The position numbers were made by a program, and so were the translations under genes. A model generated the notes under the pieces. The model was not told where the DNA came from. It was given only the letters and a program-made list of their open reading frames with translations, and did no database searches. Of a DNA stretch of 64,000 bases, positions 8,887-16,937 are shown piece after piece. The stretch is from Phocaeicola faecalis. GTDB lineage: Bacteria; Bacteroidota; Bacteroidia; Bacteroidales; Bacteroidaceae. The stretch covers positions 1-64,000 of the forward strand of contig NZ_JADNRM010000004.1 in assembly GCF_021730445.1 (NCBI RefSeq). The letters run 5' to 3'. Position 1 is the first letter of the stretch, and the number at the start of each line of letters is the position of its first letter.

Positions 8887-9330
8887 ATGGAAATAATTTT
8901 GAAAGAAGACGTAGTAAACTTAGGCTACAAGAATGATATTGTAACTGTAAAGTCAGGTTACGGCCGTAACTATCTTATTCCGACCGGTAAAGCTGTGATT
9001 GCTTCACCTGCTGCTAAGAAAATGTTGGCAGAAGAGTTGAAACAACGCGCTCACAAATTGGAAAAGATTAAGAAGGATGCTGAAGCTATGGCAGAACAGT
9101 TGAAGGATGTAACTTTGACTATTGCTACTAAAGTTAGTGCTACTGGTACTATCTTTGGTTCGGTTAGCAACATCCAGATTGCTGAAGAATTGGAAAAATT
9201 AGGCCACAAGGTCGACAGAAAGATTATCGTTGTGAAAGAGGCTGTGAAAGAAGTTGGTTCTTACAAAGCTATCGTTAAACTTCACAAGGAAGTTTCTGTA
9301 GAAATTCCGTTCGAAGTAGTTGCTGAATAA
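8887..9330 (+). CDS. rplI: 50S ribosomal protein L9
   Basis: 147 residues. The N-terminal domain 'MEIILKEDVVNLGYKNDIVTVKSGYGRNYLIP' is the L9 signature. A long connecting helix spans about residues 45-75, and the C-terminal rRNA-binding domain carries 'GTIFGSVSNIQIAEEL' in place of the usual GKLFGSVT. It closes the operon and is followed by a strong terminator. Confidence 0.98.
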   Translation: MEIILKEDVVNLGYKNDIVTVKSGYGRNYLIPTGKAVIASPAAKKMLAEELKQRAHKLEKIKKDAEAMAEQLKDVTLTIATKVSATGTIFGSVSNIQIAEELEKLGHKVDRKIIVVKEAVKEVGSYKAIVKLHKEVSVEIPFEVVAE

Positions 9331-9355
9331 TCTGTAAATACTTTAAGTATATGTT

Positions 9356-9393
9356 GAAGAAGCCCGGTTCGAAAGAGCCGGGCTTCTTCTGTT
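9356..9393 (+). terminator. Terminator after rplI
   Basis: A 12-bp perfect stem (GAAGAAGCCCGG at 9356-9367 with its complement at 9378-9389) and a short loop, followed by TGTTT. Confidence 0.85.
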
Positions 9394-9435
9394 TAAACTA
9401 ATTTGTCCTTGGGAGGAGATTTTGAAGAGTTTAGC

Positions 9436-9465
9436 TTGCTGGATGCATAAATTTCGCTACCTTTA
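9436..9465 (+). promoter_or_regulatory. Promoter of the DUF6090-like gene
   Basis: TTG at 9436-9438, a 19-bp spacer and TACCTTTA at 9458-9465; one base off the -7 consensus. Predicted start near 9471, 20 nt before the ATG. Confidence 0.6.
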
Positions 9466-9490
9466 GCACGTATTTTTATATAAGTAAACT

Positions 9491-10195
9491 ATGAAAACAA
9501 ACCTGACAGACAAGATGAAGTACATAAGTACAGAGTATAAATGTGGTGACTTCTTTCGCAATTTTATTGCCGTAGTGCTAGGTATTGTTATCACTTTTGC
9601 CGGTACTGACTTTATAAACACTGCCTCGCAAGAGAAGCAGATAAAGGAAAGCATGCAGATGATAAAAATAGAGCTAAGTGAGAATCTGAAAAGTATCAAT
9701 TGGGCGGAGGATGCCTATTTGGATGAAATCAACTTCTTTCGGCTGTTGATACAAAAGCAGGATTCGCTTCAAACCATCGAGGCCTCTATCTTGGAAGACA
9801 ATATCAATGCACCTTTTATTTCACGGGACATTGAGTATTCGGAAGATGCACTGGAAGTCCTGAAAAACTCGGCACTCATGCAGCAAATATCCGACAAAGG
9901 CTTTATCTTAAAGCTTTTGCAGGCCTATAAAGGTTGTAGAAAAATACATGGGACTAATGCAGATTATTATAAGCATAAGCAAGAGTATGTTACCCGGTTT
10001 ATGTCTCATCCAACAGTTTACAATCCCCAAAAGAACTATAAAAACATTTATGAGGAATGGAAATTGAGATTGCAAGAAACTGAAATAAAGCAACTAATTC
10101 TGTCTATGCCAAATACCTTTGACGAAAATCCTTTTACTGCTCCCCAGAAAGCTATAAAAGAAATGATTGCATTGATAGATCAAACGTATAGGTAG
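9491..10195 (+). CDS. DUF6090-like inner-membrane protein
   Basis: 234 residues. One membrane helix at about residues 23-45 ('FFRNFIAVVLGIVITFAGTDF') is followed by 'SQEKQIKESMQMIKIELSENLKSI' and a largely helical soluble domain. This layout (short cytoplasmic head, one helix, then a helix-rich domain starting with a charged coiled stretch) is that of the DUF6090 group found in Bacteroidetes; the match is from pattern only. No catalytic residues are evident. It stands alone between two terminators. Confidence 0.6.
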   Translation: MKTNLTDKMKYISTEYKCGDFFRNFIAVVLGIVITFAGTDFINTASQEKQIKESMQMIKIELSENLKSINWAEDAYLDEINFFRLLIQKQDSLQTIEASILEDNINAPFISRDIEYSEDALEVLKNSALMQQISDKGFILKLLQAYKGCRKIHGTNADYYKHKQEYVTRFMSHPTVYNPQKNYKNIYEEWKLRLQETEIKQLILSMPNTFDENPFTAPQKAIKEMIALIDQTYR

Positions 10196-10216
10196 ACAGA
10201 TGCAGGTAGTGGACAT

Positions 10217-10252
10217 AAAAAAAGTCTGTTATGCTTTCGCATGGCAGACTTT
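10217..10252 (-). terminator. Terminator of the small lipoprotein gene (minus strand)
   Basis: AAAGTCTG (10221-10228) and CAGACTTT (10245-10252), plus inner ATGC/GCAT pairing, form a stem; on the minus strand it is followed by a run of T. Confidence 0.8.
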
Positions 10253-10280
10253 CAATTCTCTCTAATGTTCGTTCTGAATA

Positions 10281-10478
10281 TTATTCAGCTACAACTGCAG
10301 AGTCAGCAGCTACGCTATCAGCAGCAGCTACAGTGTCAACTACTTCAACAACAGCAGTTTCAACTGTTTCAACTGCAGTAGAGTCTGCGTTTTCAGCTTC
10401 ATTGTTAGCAGCCTTGTTTCCGCAAGATGCGAAAGAAACAGCTGCAAATGCTACGAACAAAAATACTAATTTTTTCAT
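10281..10478 (-). CDS. Small acidic lipoprotein
   Basis: 65 residues. A lipoprotein signal ends in Ser-Phe-Ala-Ser-Cys19, and the mature part is almost entirely Ala, Val, Glu, Asp, Ser and Thr with no aromatic residue. A -7 box on the minus strand (TACCTTTG, 10532-10539) and a strong terminator show it is a real transcription unit. Such low-complexity small lipoproteins are common in Bacteroides and may be abundant envelope spacers; the function is unknown. Confidence 0.7.
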   Translation of the reverse strand: MKKLVFLFVAFAAVSFASCGNKAANNEAENADSTAVETVETAVVEVVDTVAAADSVAADSAVVAE

Positions 10479-10642
10479 TTTCTTTGCTTTTTAAATCTGT
10501 AATACTAAATAGTTGCTTTATTAAAACGTTGCAAAGGTATACACTTTTTCAATACGTTGTACTCCTGAGACCAACTTTTTTTCTATGTTTTTATGTTATA
10601 CAACCTAAATTACTGATTTATAGTATGTTTTAAAACATGATT

Positions 10643-12316
10643 CTATTCCTCTGCAATGCTGTTGTAGAGAAAGCGTTTTATACTCTTTTTGGGAGTCTTT
10701 TCAAATTCGGTAGGATAAAGCTGGATGGTACTGACCTGTTCGTAGTTACCTACCAGTTTATTCAGATTTTTCAGATTCTCGTCCATTACTGTTTTTAGAT
10801 TGTCAGGGGTGTTCAGTCCCAGAGAATCAAGGCTGTCGTAATCCGGATAAACCAAAGCCACAAGTTTCTTATTGCGCTCTATAATCAGACTTTCCAAAAC
10901 GAAGGGCATGTTATTTAATTTCGCTTCAATTTCCTCGGGAAAGATATTCTGTCCGTTGGAACTTAACAGCATCGTTTTGCTGCGGCCGCGGATATATATG
11001 AAGCCGTTTGCGTCAATGGTTCCCAAGTCACCGGTCTTCAACCAGCCGTCTTCGGTAAATACTTCGCGGGTTGCTTCTTCGTTTTTATAATATCCTTTCA
11101 TCACGTTTTCTCCGCGTACCTGAATTTCGCCTGTCGTATTGTAGGGGTCATCCGACTCGATGCGCGCTTCCATGATGTCGAGGATTTTTCCTGCAGAACC
11201 GGGGATGAAAGCACTCCATGGGGCATAGCTGATGAGCGGCCCGCATTCTGTCATGCCATATCCGATGGTAAAGGGGAATTTTATTTTGTAGAAGAAGTCT
11301 GTTACTTCAGGATTCATGGCTGCACCGCCAATGATAACTTCCTTGAACCGGCCGCCTAACGCATCAATCAGCTTTTTGCGGATTTGTGCATATATCTGAT
11401 TGTCCAGCAAAGGAATATTCAGCGCCCATTTCATGCTGCGCTTGTTGATAAGCGGCTGGATGACATTCTTGTATATCTTTTCTATCACCAGGGGGACTGT
11501 AATAATCAGGTTGGGCTTCACTTCTTCGAATGCTTTCATCAGGATTTTCGGAGAGGGGGTTTTGCCTAACAGCGTGACGTGGGTTCCTACGGCTGTGGCG
11601 GTCAGAAAATCGAAGGCGCAACCATAAGCATGGGCCAATGGTAAGAAAGAAAGTACTTTTTCTCCTTTTTTCAACAGCTCTGTCCGGATGCCGAAGGTGA
11701 CATTGCCTGCCAGGTTGTTGCCTGTCAGCATCACTCCTTTGCTGAAGCCGGTGGTGCCCGATGTATAGTTAAGCAACATCACTTTGTCATTGGACAGTTC
11801 GGTATAGATGATGTTTTCCTTCTGGAATCCTTTGGGATAGGCTTTTCTCATAGCCGTACCCATATTGCGCATGAATTTCTGAATCGTTTCTCCGTCACGT
11901 TGGTGCAGACAACGGTAGTCGGTCAATGAAAAGACTGCACGCAGGTTGCCCAATGCTTCTTCTTCCAGGTTTTCCCATATATTATCACTGACAAACAGGA
12001 AAGTGGATTCGGAATGATTGACAATATGATGAACGTCATTCGGCTTGAAATCTTGAAGAATGGGCACAACGATGGCTCCATAGGTGATGGTTGCCATATA
12101 TGCTATGCACCAGCGAGAAGTATTCTTGCCTATGATTGAGATTTTGTCACCGCGCCGGAGGCTGCAATGTTGAAATAGCAAGTGTAATTTGGCTATTTCT
12201 TCCGCCACTTGTCCATACGTAAAGGTGTTGTCCTCGCCATAATCTGTGTAACATGGTAAATCCCAGTTTTCCTTAAAGCTATTCTCGTATAGCTTGATAA
12301 AGTTCTCTTTTATCAT
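10643..12316 (-). CDS. AMP-dependent long-chain acyl-CoA ligase
   Basis: 557 residues. The adenylate-forming motifs are all present: 'LNYTSGTTGFSKGV' (ATP binding), 'YGMTECGP', 'GWLKTGDLG', 'YIRGRSKTMLLSSNG' and the C-terminal 'EFEKTPKKSIKRFLY' with the likely catalytic Lys. It should activate fatty acids as acyl-AMP and then acyl-CoA at the inner membrane. The ATG at 12316 is preferred to one 12 codons upstream, because a -7 box (TATTTTTG, 12340-12347 on the minus strand) lies between them. It is divergent from mtaB with about 100 bp between. Confidence 0.9.
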   Translation of the reverse strand: MIKENFIKLYENSFKENWDLPCYTDYGEDNTFTYGQVAEEIAKLHLLFQHCSLRRGDKISIIGKNTSRWCIAYMATITYGAIVVPILQDFKPNDVHHIVNHSESTFLFVSDNIWENLEEEALGNLRAVFSLTDYRCLHQRDGETIQKFMRNMGTAMRKAYPKGFQKENIIYTELSNDKVMLLNYTSGTTGFSKGVMLTGNNLAGNVTFGIRTELLKKGEKVLSFLPLAHAYGCAFDFLTATAVGTHVTLLGKTPSPKILMKAFEEVKPNLIITVPLVIEKIYKNVIQPLINKRSMKWALNIPLLDNQIYAQIRKKLIDALGGRFKEVIIGGAAMNPEVTDFFYKIKFPFTIGYGMTECGPLISYAPWSAFIPGSAGKILDIMEARIESDDPYNTTGEIQVRGENVMKGYYKNEEATREVFTEDGWLKTGDLGTIDANGFIYIRGRSKTMLLSSNGQNIFPEEIEAKLNNMPFVLESLIIERNKKLVALVYPDYDSLDSLGLNTPDNLKTVMDENLKNLNKLVGNYEQVSTIQLYPTEFEKTPKKSIKRFLYNSIAEE

Positions 12317-12422
12317 TGCACATTTTTTGATGTAATGTGCAAAAATAAGCATAATTATTGGTATTCTAAAAGAATTAAGGAGAATTATGCGTAACTTTGT
12401 CGCCTAAACAGATAAATTAGGT

Positions 12423-13739
12423 ATGATTGATACGACGATATTTCAAAATAAAACAGCCGTTTATTATACATTGGGCTGCAAATTGAATTTCTCAGAAACC
12501 TCAACGATTGGCAAAACTCTGAAAGAAGCCGGTATCCGTACTGCGCGTAAAGGAGAAAAAGCTGATATTTGTGTCATAAATACGTGTTCGGTTACCGAAG
12601 TTGCCGACAAAAAGTGCCGTCAGGCTATTCACCGGCTGACTAAGCAGCATCCGGGTGCTTTTGTCGTTGTGACCGGATGTTATGCCCAGCTGAAACCGGA
12701 ACAGGTGGCGAAGATTGAGGGGGTAGACGTTGTTCTCGGTGCAGAGCAGAAAGGGGAATTGATGAGTTATCTTGGAAATCTGGAAAAGCACGAGAAGGGA
12801 GAAGCCATTACAACGGCTACCAAGGATATTCGCAGTTTCTCTCCTTCGTGTTCGCGGGGAGACCGCACCCGTTATTTTTTGAAGGTACAGGACGGTTGTG
12901 ACTACTTCTGTTCTTATTGTACGATTCCGTTTGCACGTGGGCGCAGCCGTAATGGACGGGTGGAAGAAATAGTGGCGCAAGCTCGTCAGGCTGCAGCCGA
13001 AGGGGGAAAGGAAATTGTGATTACCGGGGTAAATATCGGGGACTTTGGAAAGACGACCGGTGAAACATTCTTTGATTTGGTGAAGGAGCTGGATAAAGTA
13101 GAGGGGATTGAACGCTATCGTATCTCTTCCATCGAACCTAATTTGCTGACGGATGAGATTATCGAGTATGTCTCTCGTTCGCGTGCCTTTATGCCTCATT
13201 TCCATATTCCTTTGCAGAGTGGCAGTGATGATGTGCTGAAGTTGATGCGGCGCCGTTATGATACGGCATTGTTTGCTTCCAAAATTCATAAAATCAAGGA
13301 TATCATGCCGGATGCGTTTATCGGTGTGGATGTGATTGTAGGGACTCGGGGTGAGACGGAGGAGTATTTTGAAGACGCATACCGTTTTATCGAGGGGCTG
13401 GAGGTGACCCAACTTCATGTGTTCAGTTATTCTGAACGTCCCGGCACTCAGGCGTTGAAAATAGAGCACGTGGTTTCTCCCGAAGAGAAACATAAGCGCA
13501 GCCAGCGTCTATTGGCGCTTTCGGATGAAAAGACAAAGGCCTTTTATGCCAAGCATATAGGCAAAGAGGCTGTCGTGCTGGCTGAAAAGTCGAAGGCGGG
13601 AATGCCGATGCATGGCTTTACGGATAATTATATCCGTGTGGAATTGGAACACGATGATGCGCTTGACAATCGACTGGTGCGGGTGAAGTTAGGTGATTTT
13701 GATGAAGACGGCACTGCCTTGAAAGGTACAATTATATGA
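12423..13739 (+). CDS. mtaB: tRNA t6A37 methylthiotransferase MtaB
   Basis: 438 residues; a radical-SAM enzyme that converts t6A37 to ms2t6A37 in ANN-decoding tRNAs. The UPF0004 domain ('YYTLGCKLNFSE', 'NTCSVTEVADKK', 'GCYAQLKPE') supplies three Cys for one cluster. The radical-SAM cluster is bound by C159, C163 and C166 in 'CDYFCSYCTIPFARG', and a TRAM domain closes the chain. 'GCKLN' rather than 'GCQMN' favours MtaB over MiaB. A -7 box TAACTTTG (12392-12399) precedes it. The stop overlaps the next start by four bases. Confidence 0.93.
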   Translation: MIDTTIFQNKTAVYYTLGCKLNFSETSTIGKTLKEAGIRTARKGEKADICVINTCSVTEVADKKCRQAIHRLTKQHPGAFVVVTGCYAQLKPEQVAKIEGVDVVLGAEQKGELMSYLGNLEKHEKGEAITTATKDIRSFSPSCSRGDRTRYFLKVQDGCDYFCSYCTIPFARGRSRNGRVEEIVAQARQAAAEGGKEIVITGVNIGDFGKTTGETFFDLVKELDKVEGIERYRISSIEPNLLTDEIIEYVSRSRAFMPHFHIPLQSGSDDVLKLMRRRYDTALFASKIHKIKDIMPDAFIGVDVIVGTRGETEEYFEDAYRFIEGLEVTQLHVFSYSERPGTQALKIEHVVSPEEKHKRSQRLLALSDEKTKAFYAKHIGKEAVVLAEKSKAGMPMHGFTDNYIRVELEHDDALDNRLVRVKLGDFDEDGTALKGTII

Positions 13740-14779
13740 AAAAGATATCAGTGGTCATATTGAATTGGAATGGGGAAGCCATGCTTCGCCAATTTCTTCC
13801 TTCGGTGGTGGAATATTCTGAAGCGGAAGGAGTGGAGGTGTGTGTAGCTGATAATGCTTCGTCGGATGCGTCGTGTGATGTGGTGAGGAAAGAATTTCCT
13901 TCTGTGCGCCTGATTGAACTGGAAGAAAACTATGGCTTTGCCGAAGGGTATAACCGTGCCTTGCAGCAGGTGGATGCGGAATATGCGGTTCTTTTGAACA
14001 GTGATGTAGAAGTGACGCCCCATTGGTTGGAGCCTTTGCTGCATTTTATGGAGGCTCATCCCGAAGTGGCTGCTTGCCAGCCCAAACTTCTGAGCCGGCG
14101 CAATAAAGAGTTTTTTGAGTATGCCGGTGCTGCAGGAGGGTATATCGACCGTTATGGTTACCCTTTTTGTCGCGGACGGATTTTTGAAACGGTAGAGAAG
14201 GATGACGGCCAGTATGATACGGTAATGCCTGTGTTCTGGGTGAGCGGGGCTGCCTTTTTTGTCCGTTTGGAAGATTATCGCGAGGCAGGGGGACTGGATG
14301 GGAGCTTTTTTGCCCACATGGAGGAAATCGACCTTTGCTGGCGTCTTCGCAGCCGTGGAAGGGGATTGGTGTGTATTCCGCAAAGTGTGGTGTATCATGT
14401 AGGTGCAGCTACGTTGAAAAAAGAAAGTCCCCGGAAAACATATCTGAACTTTCGCAATAATTTATTGATGCTTTACAAGAATTTGCCCGAAAAGGAATTA
14501 AATCACGTGCTTCGCGTGCGTAGTTTGCTGGATAGGATTGCGGTGGTAGTTTTTTATCTTAAGAAGGATAAAGAGAATGCTAAGGCTGTTCTTCAGGCAA
14601 GGAAAGATTTTGAGAGCACCCGTTATGGTTTTGCTTCTGCCCGCGTAGAGAATATGATGAAGGCTGCCGACGGGCCTATTCCCGAAAGAGTGGGGTATAG
14701 CATTTTATGGAAATATCATGCGTTGGGCAAGAAAAGGTTCTCACAACTGCGTAATTTTGTGAAAGGACTGACTGCCTGA
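13736..14779 (+). CDS. Family 2 glycosyltransferase
   Basis: 347 residues of the GT-A fold: 'ISVVILNWNGEAMLRQFLPSV' start, donor-binding 'CVADNASSDAS', metal-binding region 'LLNSDVEV', acceptor region 'VFWVSGAAFFVR' and 'LDGSFFAHMEEIDLCWRL'. It resembles rhamnosyltransferase-like WbbL/RfbF enzymes of cell-surface glycan synthesis; donor and acceptor cannot be told. No membrane helix is seen. It overlaps mtaB by ATGA and is cotranscribed with it, a pairing with no obvious functional link. Confidence 0.88.
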   Translation: MKKISVVILNWNGEAMLRQFLPSVVEYSEAEGVEVCVADNASSDASCDVVRKEFPSVRLIELEENYGFAEGYNRALQQVDAEYAVLLNSDVEVTPHWLEPLLHFMEAHPEVAACQPKLLSRRNKEFFEYAGAAGGYIDRYGYPFCRGRIFETVEKDDGQYDTVMPVFWVSGAAFFVRLEDYREAGGLDGSFFAHMEEIDLCWRLRSRGRGLVCIPQSVVYHVGAATLKKESPRKTYLNFRNNLLMLYKNLPEKELNHVLRVRSLLDRIAVVVFYLKKDKENAKAVLQARKDFESTRYGFASARVENMMKAADGPIPERVGYSILWKYHALGKKRFSQLRNFVKGLTA

Positions 14780-14820
14780 ATGTAATGCAGTTGACATAAA
14801 AACTTTGACTTATATCAATG

Positions 14821-14860
14821 AAATCCGTTTCTTTCGTGAGAAAAAACGGATTTCATTTGT
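14821..14860 (+). terminator. Terminator after the glycosyltransferase gene
   Basis: AAATCCGTTT (14821-14830) pairs with AACGGATTT (14845-14853), followed by CATTTGTTTT. The T-rich end overlaps the -33 box of the mgsA promoter. Confidence 0.8.
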
Positions 14861-14886
14861 TTTAATATATAGAGTAATTAACTTTG
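14856..14886 (+). promoter_or_regulatory. Promoter of mgsA
   Basis: TTTG at 14856-14859, a 19-bp spacer and TAACTTTG at 14879-14886. Transcription should begin near 14892, giving a leader of about 50 nt. Confidence 0.8.
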
Positions 14887-14942
14887 TTTTCATCTCGGCA
14901 GGCGAGGGGTAAACAAAATATTGTATATTAAAAAATGCGACT

Positions 14943-15467
14943 ATGGACAAGTTGGTTAGAAAGATTGGTTTGGTGGCACATGATGCCATGAAGAAAGACC
15001 TGATAGAATGGGTTCTTTGGAACTCGGAACGGTTGGTGGGTCATAAGTTTTATTGCACGGGAACTACAGGGACACTTATTCGGGAAGCATTGAAGGAGAA
15101 ACATCCGGATGTGGAATGGGATATCACTATCTTGAAATCAGGACCGCTGGGTGGTGACCAGCAGATTGGGTCACGCATTGTGGAAGGGGAAATAGATTAT
15201 CTTTTTTTCTTTACCGACCCGATGACTCTCCAGCCGCATGATACGGATGTAAAGGCATTGACCCGTTTGGCGGGCGTGGAGAATATTGTTTTCTGCTGTA
15301 ATCGTTCTACGGCTGACCATATCATAACCAGCCCTCTGTTTCTTGACCGGGAATATGAGCGTACCCATCCGGATTATACCGGATATACTCAGCGTTTTGC
15401 CAATAAACCGGTGGTGTCTGAGGCAGTGGAGCAGGTCAAGAAGCGAAAAGGCAGAAGGAACAAATAA
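14943..15467 (+). CDS. mgsA: Methylglyoxal synthase
   Basis: 174 residues; converts dihydroxyacetone phosphate to methylglyoxal and phosphate, a bypass of lower glycolysis when phosphate is short. The full signature is present: 'GLVAHDAMK', 'CTGTTGTLI', 'SGPLGGDQQIG' with the catalytic Asp, 'FFFTDP' and 'PHDTDVKAL' with the active-site His and Asp. The C-terminus is some 20 residues longer than in E. coli and ends in a basic run. It is monocistronic: its own promoter lies upstream, and a 181-bp inverted-repeat element starts 2 bp after the stop. Confidence 0.96.
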   Translation: MDKLVRKIGLVAHDAMKKDLIEWVLWNSERLVGHKFYCTGTTGTLIREALKEKHPDVEWDITILKSGPLGGDQQIGSRIVEGEIDYLFFFTDPMTLQPHDTDVKALTRLAGVENIVFCCNRSTADHIITSPLFLDREYERTHPDYTGYTQRFANKPVVSEAVEQVKKRKGRRNK

Positions 15468-15469
15468 TG

Positions 15470-15650
15470 GAGGATGTGTCAAAACAAAAATGACCCTTCC
15501 GAAAAGTTATAGATTGTAACTACCCAATTTAAAAGAGCCGTATCGAACTCTGTTTCGAGTAATGATACGGCTCTTTCTCTTGCTTTTTAGGATGCTCAAG
15601 TCTCAGACTAAAAGTTCTTCTTTGGTTTAATTCAATTTTGACACATCCTC
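15470..15650. mobile_element. MITE-like 181-bp element with 15-bp perfect terminal inverted repeats
   Basis: GAGGATGTGTCAAAA at 15470-15484 is repeated perfectly inverted at 15636-15650. There is no gene inside. The centre holds a 13-bp hairpin (AAAGAGCCGTATC at 15532-15544 with its complement at 15564-15576). The terminal repeats look like insertion-sequence ends, so this is probably a non-autonomous element. No target-site duplication is visible, so insertion is inferred. It fills the whole gap between the convergent mgsA and folB and could terminate both. Confidence 0.6.
15528..15588. terminator. Bidirectional terminator hairpin inside the MITE-like element
   Basis: 13-bp perfect stem with AAAA on its left side and a T-rich right side (CTCTTGCTTTTT). 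Read either way it gives a stem followed by T, fitting the convergent mgsA and folB genes. Confidence 0.7.
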
Positions 15651-15662
15651 GTAAGGTGTATC

Positions 15663-16031
15663 TTATCGGTCGTAGTGCACGGCGACTCCTACTTTTTGAC
15701 AATCCGCCCCCATAGGCGGATTTTCTTTGAATAGACGGATATCTATTTCCTCGATAGCGGAAAAGTCATGGAACAGCCGCTCCGCTATGCGTTCACACAC
15801 GTGTTCTAATAATCGGGAAGGGGTTTTCATCACTTCCTTTACTGCGGTATGCACGTCGGCATAGCTCACGGTTCCCTCCAGTCTGTCTGTTTGGGCAGCA
15901 TGGATAAAGTTTGTTTTTAATTTTAAGTCAATAGTAAAATTGGCTCCCACAACCGTTTCTTGCGGGTCTACTCCGTGGCGGGCAAAGAATTTGATACCTT
16001 CCAGGCATATATACATCGATGTTGCTTTCAT
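15663..16031 (-). CDS. folB: Dihydroneopterin aldolase
   Basis: 122 residues; cleaves 7,8-dihydroneopterin to 6-hydroxymethyl-dihydropterin in folate synthesis. The family pattern is clear: 'ICLEGIKFFARHGVDPQETVVGANF' at the N-terminus, 'TVSYADVHTAVKEVM', 'LLEHVCERIAERLF' and the C-terminal 'LFKENPPMGADCQKVGV' with the active-site Lys. A -7 box (TATATTTG, minus strand, 16053-16060) lies just upstream. The MITE-like element ends 12 bp beyond its stop. Confidence 0.93.
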   Translation of the reverse strand: MKATSMYICLEGIKFFARHGVDPQETVVGANFTIDLKLKTNFIHAAQTDRLEGTVSYADVHTAVKEVMKTPSRLLEHVCERIAERLFHDFSAIEEIDIRLFKENPPMGADCQKVGVAVHYDR

Positions 16032-16619
16032 ACTTCCGGTTTAATGAATGGACAAATATAAGGTACTTTTTTCTTGTGGGAAAGAACTGATAAGAGATTT
16101 TTGTGGAAAGACCGGATAAAAAGGCTCAGCTTGAAATCTTGGGGAGTAGCATATCATATCGCTAACCAAAGGAAGAGTAAGCCGTTTCTTAGGGTCAGCC
16201 AAGTCCTTTTAAACGGAAGATTATTACAGTCTACTACGGCAGACTGTACAGACCGTTACGGTGGACTGTACGGTCTACGGCAACGGACTATACAGTTCAT
16301 TGCCGAAGACTGTAGCAATTCGACTGATAGACAGGCATAATCGAAAGGACGAAGATGCTTCGTCCGGCTAATGAAACGACTTAGGGAAGTTCAAAACCTA
16401 TGCAGAGTTTCAATACCCCATGATTTCAAACGGGTCAAGTCAAAAAGTATGTGGGTATAATATTTGAGAAACATTTAAAGTTTACAATGCTAAAAACATA
16501 CATACTTCCAAAGTATTATAAATCAAGTACATCACACGAACACCTGATTGGACGTCAGCATTGTAACTCATAGTTCACGCTTGTCACTCACAGGGCTTTC
16601 GGATTGACCCTTTTAAACT
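16032..16619. other. Intergenic region with no gene recognised
   Basis: Holds a degenerate 22-bp tandem repeat (listed separately) and a perfect short hairpin, GGACGAAG-ATG-CTTCGTCC, at 16347-16365. The remainder up to 16619 is AT-rich; reading frames of up to 88 codons have no family resemblance and no promoter or ribosome-binding support. Confidence 0.5.
16242..16322. repeat. Degenerate 22-bp tandem repeat (locus A)
   Basis: Three consecutive 22-bp units (16242-16263, 16264-16285, 16286-16307) and a partial fourth each begin GACT(G/A)TA; a more degenerate unit may precede them (16220-16241). Units differ at many positions, so this is an old array. Similar 22-bp arrays rich in TACG occur near 26.4 and 40.7 kb. 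Confidence 0.6.
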
Positions 16620-16654
16620 GAACCATAAAAAAAGGATGGGGTGGGGAAGAGGGA

Positions 16655-16856
<202 letters not shown>

Positions 16857-16860
16857 CTAA

Positions 16861-16901
16861 AAGAAAGAGGAACTGCCTGTATCGAATGGCAGTTCCTCTT
16901 T
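16861..16901 (-). terminator. Terminator of nrdJ (minus strand)
   Basis: AAAGAGGAACTGCC (16864-16877) pairs perfectly with GGCAGTTCCTCTTT (16888-16901), a 14-bp stem, followed on the minus strand by CTTTT. The stem lies 36 bp past the nrdJ stop. Confidence 0.85.
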
Positions 16902-16937
16902 TCTTCTCTTTTTGTGATTACATTATATAATAAACCA

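Noticed and set aside
16220-16330. Possible CRISPR array
   Set aside because: Units are directly adjacent, 22 bp and degenerate, with no unique spacers and no cas genes.
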